Source: Streptomyces asiaticus (lineage in GTDB: Bacteria; Actinomycetota; Actinomycetes; Streptomycetales; Streptomycetaceae). From it: DNA of 64,000 bases. Positions 41,917 to 50,381 of the stretch are shown here, piece after piece. The notes under the pieces were generated by a model. That model was not told where the DNA came from. It was given only the letters and a program-made list of their open reading frames with translations, and searched no databases. Location of the stretch: positions 1,256,036-1,320,035 of the forward strand of contig NZ_JAGSHX010000001.1 in assembly GCF_018138715.1 (NCBI RefSeq). Reading direction: 5' to 3'. The first letter of the stretch is position 1. Each line of letters begins with the position of its first letter. A program made the translations under genes and the position numbers.

Positions 41917-42657
41917 CCGCGGCCACCTACCAGTACGTCGACCTGCCGGACGCCTCCGTGGTCACCACCCGCGCCCTGCTCACCGCACGGGAGAACATCA
42001 CCGACACCGTCGCCGCCCGCGCCATGATGTGCATCCACGGCGGCGCTGGCTTCGGCAAGACCCTCGCCGTCAACACCTGCCTGCGCGCACTCGAACCCGG
42101 CGAGGACGTCCGCAAGATCACCTTCCGGGCCCGGCCCACCGCCCGCGCGGTGCGCTACGAACTGTTCATCGCTCTCGACCTGGCCGGTGAACCCCCGTGC
42201 CACCCCAGCGAGTTCGACCGCCTGCTGAAAACCGCTCTGGCTGAACGCCCTCGCACCTTCCTCGTGGACGAGGCCCAGTGGCTCAACGGCGAGGCGTTCG
42301 AGTACTTCCGCTACCTATGGGACGAACCCTCAACCCAGCTCGCGATCATCTTCGTCGGCGGGGACGGCTGCCACACCGTGCTGCGCCGCGAACCGATGCT
42401 CTCCTCCCGCATCTTCATCTGGCAGCACTTCACCCGCCTCAACCCCGACGAGGTCCTCGAGGCCATCCCTCTGTTCCACCCGCGTCTGGGCCGACGCAGA
42501 CCCCGATGACATCGCCTTCGCCGACAGCCACGCCGCGCATGGCAACTTCCGGGCTTGGGCCCAGCTGACCGCCCATACCCGCACCGCCCTGGCCCGCACC
42601 GGTCGCCCCCGCGTCGACCAGGAACTGCTGCGCTGGGCCTTCAGCCGCCTTGGCTGA
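41913..42657 (+). pseudogene. Second TnsC/TniB-type AAA ATPase, one frameshift
   Basis: From GTG 41913 the frame encodes Walker A GGAGFGKT, Walker B TFLVDEAQWL and SSRIFIWQHFTRLNP. One extra base near 42483 then shifts it to an early stop at 42509. In the next frame the family end continues: VWADADPDDIAFADSHAAHG, then NFRAWAQLTAHTRTAL, to TGA 42655-42657. Both ATPases of this module share the GNFR-x-WA-x-LT end. The shift could be a mutation or an assembly error; the full product would be about 247 residues. Confidence 0.75.
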
Positions 42658-43390
42658 CCACCACACCGCCATGCCGCTCACCGTGCCACCGTCGTCCGTC
42701 ACTGTGGTCCTCGACCCAGGCGACGACGCGATTCACACCCACACCGCCCTGGCCGCCCACCATCCACCGTCCGGCCGGATCACCCTGCACCCCGGCCCGG
42801 GCACCACCAGCGAGACCGGCCTCGCCCACGACCTTCTGGCCGCTCTGGGTAAACCGCCCCTGCTCCCGGGCCGCTTTCCCGGCGGCCGTCAGCCCGCCTG
42901 GCAAGCAGCCACCGCCTGGATGGCCGCCCTGCCCGTCACCCGGCTGACCGTCCTGCGCGCCCACCGCCTCACCGCCCGCCGCACGATGCGCCTCCTGCAG
43001 CTACAGGCCCGAACCGGTATCCACCTGACCCTGGTCTGCCACCGCCCCCACCTTCCCGCCGCCCTGCACCAGGCCCTGCGGACGGCCGACTACTCCGTCA
43101 CCGCCGACTTCGAGGCTGCCCGCCGCCACTACTACGGCACGCCTGTCACCGAACCCCCGCCCGCAGACAGACCCGCCGGGCCGGCCAGCCGGTGGCTCAC
43201 CCTGCCCGCACTGGACCGCCTCGTCTCCTATGACAGCCCCACCGCCTGTACTGCCCCCTGCACGCCGCCCCTGATCATCTGGCGGCACCGCCCACCGCCC
43301 GCGGCTCTCACCGCGCACACCGCCCAGCGAGTCGCCCACCGGCTGCACGCGGCGACCGCACATCCTCGCCTAGCTGTGATGGAGCAGTGA
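42650..43390 (+). CDS. Third module protein, possible degenerate ATPase paralogue
   Basis: The start is probably TTG 42650, overlapping the previous stop region, or ATG 42671. The ~246-residue product has the strand-helix rhythm of the two preceding ATPases: VTVVLDPGDDAIHTHTAL at the Walker A position and RLTVLRAHRLTARRTMRL at the Walker B position. Neither the GxxGxGK nor the DE residues are present. It may be a non-hydrolysing partner subunit. The resemblance is by eye only. Confidence 0.55.
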   Translation: MADHHTAMPLTVPPSSVTVVLDPGDDAIHTHTALAAHHPPSGRITLHPGPGTTSETGLAHDLLAALGKPPLLPGRFPGGRQPAWQAATAWMAALPVTRLTVLRAHRLTARRTMRLLQLQARTGIHLTLVCHRPHLPAALHQALRTADYSVTADFEAARRHYYGTPVTEPPPADRPAGPASRWLTLPALDRLVSYDSPTACTAPCTPPLIIWRHRPPPAALTAHTAQRVAHRLHAATAHPRLAVMEQ

Positions 43391-43579
43391 TTTTGAGGGG
43401 GCTGGGTGGCTCTGGTCTGGTGTCCCGTCATTGGGTTGGGATTTGGAGCGAGGGGGGCGGTCCGGTACAGAGGTGGTGAGGAGGGCATGGCGGCGCGTTC
43501 GAATTAGGTGTTCTGATGGTTGGCCTGCGGTCCTGTAGTTGTGTGGGAATGATCTTGGGTATCTCGTTGGTGTAGTGGT

Positions 43580-43592
43580 GCGCCTATAGGTA
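43580..43592 (+). repeat. Direct repeat GCGCCTATAGGTA, copy 1
   Basis: The same 13 bases recur at 46281-46293 in the same orientation, both preceded by a GTGG-rich stretch. The two copies bracket the HEPN gene and the HA-repeat gene. They could be transposase-binding repeats, recombination sites or the scar of a deletion. No third copy was found by eye. Confidence 0.5.
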
Positions 43593-43613
43593 GTTGTGAG
43601 TTGCTGTTGCAGA

Positions 43614-44615
43614 TCACCGGATGGTGGCGGCGAGGGCTGGCCAGTTGGCTACGGTCTGGTGCCTCACAGCGGCGAACGTGGGGTCTTGCTCGACAAGAGC
43701 TTTCAATGCGTTGCCGTGGGGGAGGCCTGCCTCGACGAGCAGCCGGAGCTGGATGACGGCCTGGGTTACTCGAAGGACTCCTATGAGGGCTTCTGCGTCG
43801 TGCTCAAGGCGATGCTTGGTGGGATAGCCGTGACTGAGCGCGTTTCGGATGGCAGATGCCACGAACGCCCAGTCCTTTGTTCCGCTCTGGAAGAACCAGG
43901 TACAGAACTCCTCGCCCAGCCCTCCGGCCAACTGCAGCAGCCGTGTTTCCAGACGCAGCTGGGTCATCTTGACGGCGGAGTACACGGTATCCCGCTCCTT
44001 CCGGTTCGTCCTCTCCGATTCCTTGAGGATGTCGAGCACCTTGTCGGCGAACGGGTAGTCGGAAGGCTCGCTGTGGGTGGTCCGGTGGAGAGTCTCGGCC
44101 GCGTTGACGACCTCCACAACCCCTGTCTGAAGGACTCCTGAGGTGTGGTGTGCTTCCGCAGCAGAGATAGGCACCGAGTTGACCTCTGCAAGCGTCAGCC
44201 ACGCGGGGATGAACGAGCTCAGGTCGGTGTCATCCGCGGTGAACGTCGGCCGTTCATCTGGACGGTCCGACGCAACTTCGGCCTCTCCGTCGATCACTCC
44301 CGGATCAACCGTGATCGGGTATCCAAAGCGGGCCTGATCAGGATAATCATCGTCGAGCGGCCGGAGCCGCAGATTGAAGCACTCGACGCGCCGGTGACTG
44401 ATGATGGCCAGCAGGCTGCGAAGAGGCGTGATCACCCGTTCCTGCAGTTGAGTCAGCGTGAGCCCGGTCTCGCTGGCTACCTCCATGCACACCCGCTCCG
44501 CTACAGAGTGGTATCGGTTCCACCCGCTCGTCTCTTGCAGACTGGCCCAGATAGTGATGGTCAAGCCATTGCCGCAGTCCGCAATGGTGGGTTCCGGGGG
44601 CTTATAGCCCTTCAC
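43614..44615 (-). CDS. ApeA-like HEPN protein (putative anti-phage ribonuclease)
   Basis: The C-terminal part carries the HEPN signature R-x4-H as RNALSH (residues 257-262 in AIRNALSHGYPT), preceded by LRLETRLLQLAGGLGEEF, a pattern typical of the ApeA HEPN domain. The N-terminal part (PLRSLLAIISHRRVECFNLR) resembles the end of the ApeA N-terminal domain. ApeA proteins are abortive-infection nucleases of about 500-600 residues; this one has 333 from GTG 44615, so the N-terminus appears shortened. GC is lower than in the neighbours. It sits between two transposition modules, as cargo would. Confidence 0.65.
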   Translation of the reverse strand: MKGYKPPEPTIADCGNGLTITIWASLQETSGWNRYHSVAERVCMEVASETGLTLTQLQERVITPLRSLLAIISHRRVECFNLRLRPLDDDYPDQARFGYPITVDPGVIDGEAEVASDRPDERPTFTADDTDLSSFIPAWLTLAEVNSVPISAAEAHHTSGVLQTGVVEVVNAAETLHRTTHSEPSDYPFADKVLDILKESERTNRKERDTVYSAVKMTQLRLETRLLQLAGGLGEEFCTWFFQSGTKDWAFVASAIRNALSHGYPTKHRLEHDAEALIGVLRVTQAVIQLRLLVEAGLPHGNALKALVEQDPTFAAVRHQTVANWPALAATIR

Positions 44616-44708
44616 CTCGGACGGGTCGATCCGGCGTCTCCCGAAACCACTCAGTGGTGTCGCGGTTCGTTCGTTCTGATCGGCATCTGGGGCGTTGAAC
44701 TGGGCTGA

Positions 44709-45980
44709 TCAGTTGGCTGGTTGGGTCCGGCGGTGTGGTGTGTGCTGGCGAGATGTTTGGTGTTGTTTGCGGGTCGGGCCTGGGCGGGCCTGTGGACTGC
44801 GGGTTTCCTGCTCTGCGTTGGTCTTGTTGGTGTTGATCAGATCTGTTGGTTGGTTGGTCAGGTTCTTTGGGTGGCTGTTGTAGCGGCATAGGGGTGTGGG
44901 CCCGTGGATGCCGAGGGTGGTCATGAGGTGTTGTTGGTGGGGGTGGAGCTGGTCCCAGGCTCGTTGCTGGGTGCGGATCCACTTTGTGGTGTTGTTGGGG
45001 AAGGACTGAGCCGTGCTGTGGTGGGTGTGGGCTTGGTGCCGGCTGTGGTTCCAGGTGGCGCGCCAGGGTGGGTTCCACCACGGGTCGAGCGCGGCGAGTT
45101 GGTCGTGGTGGGGCCAGGGTTGGCCGGTTCGTTTCAGGTGGGTATATGCGGCTCGGCGTTGTTTGTACAGCCACCATCCGAGGGGGAAGCCGTCGTGTTC
45201 GGTGCGGTAGCTGGCTGAGGTGAGGTTGCCGTGCTGGGCGGCCCAGGACCGGGCGTAGGGCAGGCCGGCGGCGATGGACGAGGGTGAGTTCTTCAGACGG
45301 GGGCGGGCCGGACGGGATGGCTGGGGAGGTTTCGGCGATGGGGCCAGGGCGCGGGCGCGTTCAGTGGTCAGGCCCATGCCGGCCAGTAGCTGGCGCTGCT
45401 CATGGCCGAGGCTGTCGTAGCTGGCGCATTGCGTGAACAGCCATTTCGAGGTGACTGTGGGCAGCGCGTCGAGGTCGGCGGTGGTGTTCAGTGGCCGGTC
45501 GGCGGTGTGGGCGCGCGCGGTGTGCAGGGACTGCTGCCAGCGCATGTTCCAGGGCGGGTTCCACCACGGGTCAAGGGCGACGAGAGCGTGTGTACGGTCT
45601 TCCGGAAGCCGTCCGCGGGCGGCGCGTTTGCGTTGATGGCGGAGCCATCTGCCCAGTGGGTAGCCGTCGTGGTAGGTGTCTCCGGTGACTGTGAGGTGGC
45701 CGTGCTCCTGAGCCCAGGCGCGGGCGTGGGCGAGACCGGCCGAGAAGGCTGCGGCTTGGGGGATGCGGCGGGGGCGGGCGGTGCGGGCGCCTTCGGGGGT
45801 GAGGCCCAGGTCGGCGAGCAGTTGCTGCTGGCGGGGGTGGAGGTCGTCGTAGACGGTGCACTGGCTGTACAGCCACTGTCCGGTCCAGTCCGGTGTGCCG
45901 GGGAAGCCCTGGTTCGGGGTGAGGGCGTGGCCGGGGGTGAGCTGTGTGCGGGCGGCCTGGTAGCGGCGCTGCCATTTCAT
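44709..45980 (-). CDS. Helicase-associated (HA) repeat protein
   Basis: From ATG 45980 the frame encodes 423 residues with two full HA repeats: GLAHARAWAQEHGHLTV with ALDPWWNPPWNMRW, and GLPYARSWAAQHGNLTS with ALDPWWNPPWRATW. The linkers WLYSQCTVYDDLHPRQQQLL and WLFTQCASYDSLGHEQRQLL separate them, and a low-complexity basic tail follows. The frame is open upstream and encodes the end of another HA repeat (ALARIDPYWNPPWGMKWQ), but no start codon lies in it, so the gene is probably truncated or frameshifted at its 5' end. It follows the TniQ gene in the same direction. Confidence 0.75.
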   Translation of the reverse strand: MKWQRRYQAARTQLTPGHALTPNQGFPGTPDWTGQWLYSQCTVYDDLHPRQQQLLADLGLTPEGARTARPRRIPQAAAFSAGLAHARAWAQEHGHLTVTGDTYHDGYPLGRWLRHQRKRAARGRLPEDRTHALVALDPWWNPPWNMRWQQSLHTARAHTADRPLNTTADLDALPTVTSKWLFTQCASYDSLGHEQRQLLAGMGLTTERARALAPSPKPPQPSRPARPRLKNSPSSIAAGLPYARSWAAQHGNLTSASYRTEHDGFPLGWWLYKQRRAAYTHLKRTGQPWPHHDQLAALDPWWNPPWRATWNHSRHQAHTHHSTAQSFPNNTTKWIRTQQRAWDQLHPHQQHLMTTLGIHGPTPLCRYNSHPKNLTNQPTDLINTNKTNAEQETRSPQARPGPTRKQHQTSRQHTPHRRTQPAN

Positions 45981-46345
45981 GCCCCAGGGCGGGTTCCAGT
46001 ACGGGTCGATGCGGGCGAGGGCCTCTTCGTGTGGCCAGGGGGTGTCGAAGAGTTCGCGGTGGAGGTTGGCCTGGTGCCGTTGTGGCGTAGCTGTTGAGCC
46101 TGCTTATTGATCTTTGTTGTGACCTGCTGTTGCTCAGTTGTACTGGGCGGTATTTCTGTTCCGGCGGGGAGCACTGTGCGGCGTCGGGGCGTGGGCGACC
46201 GGTGGTGCGTGGGCTGAGCTGGCTGTTTGTGTTGCGCAGTCAGCTGAGTGTGGTGCCGATCTTTGCGCAGTGTGGTTGGCGCGCCTATAGGTACGGGAGT
46301 CGTTGGCCGTTGTGCTGGGGCCGGGGCGGCGACGGAGCGTGCGAT
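45981..46345. other. Gap between TniQ and HA-repeat genes
   Basis: The first ~125 bp upstream of 45980 still encode HA-repeat sequence in frame until a TAA near 46109. The remainder, up to the TniQ stop at 46346, has no recognisable gene and contains the second copy of GCGCCTATAGGTA (46281-46293). In the related locus at 31.5-38.7 kb TniQ and HA repeats form one protein, so this gap may be where a fused gene was broken. Confidence 0.5.
46281..46293 (+). repeat. Direct repeat GCGCCTATAGGTA, copy 2
   Basis: This copy is identical to 43580-43592. It lies between the end of the TniQ gene and the HA-repeat gene. See copy 1 for interpretation. Confidence 0.5.
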
Positions 46346-47260
46346 TCAGCGGGCGTGCAGGCGTTGCCAGAGCAGGTCGTGGTCGGCGGGTGCGAAGCGG
46401 GGCAGTTGGAGGCGGCCCGCGAGGTGGTGGAGGAAGGCGGTCTGCTGCGCGCGTGTCAGGGGGTGCGGGGGTAGGCGGTCAAGGGCCGCGGCGAGGGTGA
46501 GGGTTTCGGGGTAGGTGATCAGGTTCCGGCAGGTCAGAGCTGGGGAGGCCGGGCCTTGGGGGATGTGGGGGTTGGCATCGGTGAGGCGGTTCAGGCGTGT
46601 GTGCCAACGCGCGTGCAGGTGCTGATGGTGGTCGTACCAGCGCGTCGTGATCGTCGATGCCCAGCTCAGGGAGGCCGTGGTCGCACGGTGGCGGGCGCCT
46701 GGGCGGGTTCGGGTGAGCTCGGGGAGGGGGTGGATGTTGAGGGGGGCGGGGTGCCGGGGATCGCTGGAGGCCTGCTGGTGGCGGGTGCAGATGATGGCCC
46801 GGGGCAGGTCGGGCGCCGGGTGGATCCACGCGGGGACGGCCTTGTGCGGGCTGCGGTGCGCGGTGCAGGCGGTGCACGCCGCCAGCGGCTGGACCGCGGG
46901 CTGGAGGGGCTGCCAGCGGGCGAGGGCGGCGTGGGCCATGCCGATACTGGCGGGCGGGGGCTGGCGGGGCAGTGCGCGGTTGAGGTGTGCGGGCGGGATA
47001 CGGGTGAAGGCGGACAGGCGGCGGGTGGCTTCGGCGCTGAGGTGGATGTCGGTGGCGGGCGGGGCCGCAAAGGTGCCGGTGGCGGCGATGTGCAGGCCGT
47101 CGAGGAGCTGGTCGACGGTCAGCTGATAGGTGGCTGCGAGGCGGGTGAGGTATGAGGCTGTTGACTCGCGGGGCAGCGGCTGTACGCGCAGCGCGCCGGG
47201 CGGGGACGGCCACATCGTGCGGGCTCGCACCGCAGGGCTGCTCGGGGCGTGGGCGGTCAC
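46346..47260 (-). CDS. tniQ: TniQ-family target-selection protein
   Basis: GTG 47260 overlaps the upstream stop as GTGA. The 304-residue protein has the TniQ start (LRVQPLPRESTASYLTRLAA), a helical spacer and a zinc motif, C129-x2-C132 (ACTACTAHRS) with C158-x2-H161 (IICTRHQQ). A long helical end includes LTCRNLITYPETLTLAAAL, which parallels RVLARELVTYPETVALATLL of the TniQ-HA protein. TniQ/TnsD proteins choose the insertion site for Tn7- and Tn5053-like elements. It is the fifth gene of a run joined by 4-nt overlaps. Confidence 0.85.
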   Translation of the reverse strand: MTAHAPSSPAVRARTMWPSPPGALRVQPLPRESTASYLTRLAATYQLTVDQLLDGLHIAATGTFAAPPATDIHLSAEATRRLSAFTRIPPAHLNRALPRQPPPASIGMAHAALARWQPLQPAVQPLAACTACTAHRSPHKAVPAWIHPAPDLPRAIICTRHQQASSDPRHPAPLNIHPLPELTRTRPGARHRATTASLSWASTITTRWYDHHQHLHARWHTRLNRLTDANPHIPQGPASPALTCRNLITYPETLTLAAALDRLPPHPLTRAQQTAFLHHLAGRLQLPRFAPADHDLLWQRLHAR

Positions 47261-48294
47261 CGGCTGCTGGGCCGGGTACGGCGGCTCGCTGGGGCGCGGG
47301 GCCGGTAGTGCTCCTCGGCCAGGTGGTCCAGCGCGATGGTGTCCAGCAGCGGTTTGGTGATGCGCTCGCTGCCGTCCAGGATGGCCTCGATCGCGGCCTG
47401 GCGGAGCAGGCGGGACAGGCTGCCGATCCGTCCGGCGGTCCGCTCGTGCAGGTACGGCGCCAGTTTCGGCAGGCTGCCCGCCCGGTGTGCGTGCAGGTCG
47501 AGGGCCTGTTCCAGAGCGGCGATCAGCTCGCGGAAGGGCTCACGGCCGCCGGCGCGGGCGGGCAGCGCCCCGCAGTCGATCAGAGAGGCCCGCCCGGCCA
47601 GCTGCGCCCCGCGCACCCCGGTGAACACCGTGCTGGCGGTGACGTCGATGCCCGCGTACACGAACGTCGCGGCGACGCGTTCGGTGAGGTCCTTGAGCCA
47701 GTCGGCCGCCTCCGCGCCGGTGGACGTGCGGGGGTTGAGCCGGTGGATCTCGTCGATCAGCACCAGCTTTACCCCGGCCGCGGTGTAGGTGTGGCAGACG
47801 GCGGTCGTGATCTGCGCGGTGGTCATGCGGGTGGTGACGGGGATGCCGAGGTAGCGGGCGAACTCGCCGGCCAGGGTCTTGGCCGTGGCGCCCGGCGGAA
47901 CCAGTACGTAGGCGACGGGCACGCTGTGGTCGCGGGGGTGGGCGCGGCGGGTGTGGGCCAGGTGGCAGGTCCGGCCGACCTCGAGCAGGGCGGTGGTTTT
48001 GCCGGTGGTGGCCGGGCCGGTGACGATCAGGGACGGGCGGGCGGTGACGTGCTGGTGGCGGCCGAGGATCATCAGGGTGCGCACGCTGCGCGAGAGGTTC
48101 TCGATGGCGGGGGTGCGCACGGTGACGAACTGGGAGTGGTAGGCCAGGCGTTCCTCCAGCGAGCATGGTGGCTGGCCCGGCTGCGGGGGTGCGGGCGGGG
48201 CGGCGTGGGCGAAGTGGGCGAAGGCGTCGAAGGTGGTGACCGTTGCCGGGGATGTCTGTTCGGCGGCGGGTGTGGTGGTGTCGGGGCTGGTCAC
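47257..48294 (-). CDS. tniB: TnsC/TniB-type AAA ATPase
   Basis: GTG 48294 overlaps the transposase stop (GTGA). The 345-residue ATPase has Walker A GPATTGKT at 93-100, Walker B LVLIDEIH at 177-184, an arginine-rich sensor region and a long helical lid (TAGRIGSLSRLLRQAAIEAI). It is the size of Tn5053 TniB rather than the shorter MuB-like ATPases on the plus strand. It should link target choice by TniQ with the transposase. Intact. Confidence 0.9.
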   Translation of the reverse strand: MTSPDTTTPAAEQTSPATVTTFDAFAHFAHAAPPAPPQPGQPPCSLEERLAYHSQFVTVRTPAIENLSRSVRTLMILGRHQHVTARPSLIVTGPATTGKTTALLEVGRTCHLAHTRRAHPRDHSVPVAYVLVPPGATAKTLAGEFARYLGIPVTTRMTTAQITTAVCHTYTAAGVKLVLIDEIHRLNPRTSTGAEAADWLKDLTERVAATFVYAGIDVTASTVFTGVRGAQLAGRASLIDCGALPARAGGREPFRELIAALEQALDLHAHRAGSLPKLAPYLHERTAGRIGSLSRLLRQAAIEAILDGSERITKPLLDTIALDHLAEEHYRPRAPASRRTRPSSR

Positions 48295-50381
48295 CAGTGT
48301 TCGGCCTCCTTGAAGGCGTCGTACAGCGCGAATCGGCCTGTCGGCAAGGAGAGTTCATCGCTGTCGGCGGGCCTGCCGTCAGCGTCAGGGGCGTGCGCTT
48401 CGATGGCGTCGAGACTGTCCTGGGCCTGCGCGTGGTCATCCGCCGTCTGCGGTCCCGTCGCTCCCGCCGCTGCTGCTGCGACGGGAGCGGCGGGAGCGGG
48501 CTGGGGGCGAGCATGGCGCAGGACCTGGTCGGCGGCTTCGGCCAGGTCGGCTTCGTGCCGCTCGCGGCCTGCGCGCCGGTTGACGGCTGCGCGGATGTGG
48601 CGCCAGGCGGTCTCGCCCATCGGGGCGTGGACGTGGTCGCGGTGGATCCACGGGACCTCGTGCAGGCAGCCGTCGGGCAGACGGATGTAGATCTGCCGCA
48701 CATCGTGCGGGTTGAGGTGGACCTCCCACCTGCCGCCGGGCCCGGTGGGGGAGGGGCGGCCGCGGTGCTCATTCAGGCAGGCGTGGTCGTAGGTGCGGTA
48801 GTTGATGCGGATGCCGCGGCCGGTGACGGGGTGGAAGCGCACGGGCAGCAGTTCCAGGTAGTCGGCGCCGGTCAGCGGCAGCGGCACGTACCCGGACGCG
48901 CCCAGCAGCGCGCCCCACATCTCGTTCGGGGCCAGCGCCTTCTTCGGCAGGACCGGGTGGCGCAGCCCGTCGTGGGGGCGGTGCTGCCAGCACGCGGTGA
49001 CCCACTCGTCCAGCAGCTCCTGCAACTGGGCCACGGTGAAGCGTGCTTCGTCCTCCACCGACCCGCCGCGCTGCAGGACGTGGGAGCCGGTGTAGCCGGC
49101 GACGTGCTGTGCGAACAGCGTGTTGATACTTCCGAACGTCCGCTCGACGGCGCCCTTGGCGGCCGGGGAACGCGGCGGGGCGGGCTGCACGCTCACCCCG
49201 AGGGTTTCGCAGGCGGCCAGGAACGCGGCGGAGACGAAGACCCTGCCGCGGTCGATGACGATCGTCTCGGGCACCACCACAGGGCGTGCCGCCGCCTGCT
49301 CAAGCCGCGAGTCCAGGGCCAGCAGCCGGGTGTAGGGGACGGCGGCGTGGGCCAGGCGCAGCTGGCCGGGCCAGCCGGGCCTTGCGGGGTGGGGCACGGC
49401 CATCTCGGCGAGCAGCAGGGCCGCGTCCACGGCCCTCGTGCTCTCCTCGCGCAGCACGGCCGCCACCACCGACCGCGTGGCCACATCCAGGGCGATGGTC
49501 AGCTCCGGGCGTACCGGGCGGCCGTCCTCGCCGACAGCCATCACGTCCAGGCGGGTGGTGTCGACCTGGACCAGCTCGCCCGGCCGCAGCGCCACCGTCG
49601 GCCTGAGGGGCCGCGTCGGCGTAGTGGTGGCGGTGCGGGCCGGGCGGCCGGGATGCTCCAGCGGGTCGGCCAGTACCCGCGCCAGCCGGTTGAACGTCGA
49701 CGGCGTCGGCAGCGCCACCGCGCCCGGCCCGTGGGTGTCGGCCAGGATCTGTCCGGTCAGCTCCCTAAGCCCCTTCAGCGTGCCCCTGGAGCGGCCGCGC
49801 TGGCGGCGCAGCGCCTCCAGCACGGCGGCCACCACCCGCTCATCGGCCCGGCCCGTCGCGCGGGTCGGTTTGCGGCGGGGGACCAGTCCCATGAGGCCGC
49901 CCGCGTGGTAGCGGGCGCGCATGCGGCGCACGGTGGCGCGGCTGACCCGCGGCCAGCCCAACGCCGCGAGTTCGTCGGCCTTGGCCTGCTCCCGCTCGGC
50001 CATCGACCGCCGTTCAGGGTCGTATTCGGGCCGGGGTATCCCGCCGCTGCCCGGGCCGCCGGGCAGCCCGGTCTCGATCTCGCGGATGTGCCGCTGCCAG
50101 GCCAGAGCCCGCTCCCGCTCACGGTCGGGCACCGCCTCCAGCAGCCCCCACGGCGGTACCCCGGCGGTAGGGGAGTCGACTACCGCGAACGTGGGGTCGG
50201 CGAACAGGAACGAGGCGAGCACCGAGGCGGTCTGCCCGTGCTCGTCGACCAGCCGCACCGACGCCCCGGCCACGGCGGTCACCTGCCAGGCGCGGCCCTC
50301 GAACGTCACATACGCACCCAGCTTCACCTGCCGGACTGCGGGGGCGGCCACGGCCCGTGCCGTACGGCCGGGTGTGCTCAC
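48291..50381 (-). CDS. tniA: TnsB/TniA-type DDE transposase, catalytically intact
   Basis: The second of two tandem GTG codons (50381) overlaps the upstream TGA as GTGA. The 696-residue protein has an N-terminal beta/HTH region (VSRATVRRMRARYHAGGLMG) and an RNase H-like core with Asp274 (LVQVDTTRLDV), Asp377 (IVIDRGRVF) and Glu413 (KGAVERTFGSI). A Mu-type C-terminal domain follows (GIRINYRTYDHACL). It ends with an acidic tail, RFALYDAFKEAEHW, which the inactive paralogue also has as GFGVYDAGAEAEQW; the shared tail could be the ATPase-contacting peptide. Confidence 0.92.
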   Translation of the reverse strand: MSTPGRTARAVAAPAVRQVKLGAYVTFEGRAWQVTAVAGASVRLVDEHGQTASVLASFLFADPTFAVVDSPTAGVPPWGLLEAVPDRERERALAWQRHIREIETGLPGGPGSGGIPRPEYDPERRSMAEREQAKADELAALGWPRVSRATVRRMRARYHAGGLMGLVPRRKPTRATGRADERVVAAVLEALRRQRGRSRGTLKGLRELTGQILADTHGPGAVALPTPSTFNRLARVLADPLEHPGRPARTATTTPTRPLRPTVALRPGELVQVDTTRLDVMAVGEDGRPVRPELTIALDVATRSVVAAVLREESTRAVDAALLLAEMAVPHPARPGWPGQLRLAHAAVPYTRLLALDSRLEQAAARPVVVPETIVIDRGRVFVSAAFLAACETLGVSVQPAPPRSPAAKGAVERTFGSINTLFAQHVAGYTGSHVLQRGGSVEDEARFTVAQLQELLDEWVTACWQHRPHDGLRHPVLPKKALAPNEMWGALLGASGYVPLPLTGADYLELLPVRFHPVTGRGIRINYRTYDHACLNEHRGRPSPTGPGGRWEVHLNPHDVRQIYIRLPDGCLHEVPWIHRDHVHAPMGETAWRHIRAAVNRRAGRERHEADLAEAADQVLRHARPQPAPAAPVAAAAAGATGPQTADDHAQAQDSLDAIEAHAPDADGRPADSDELSLPTGRFALYDAFKEAEHW

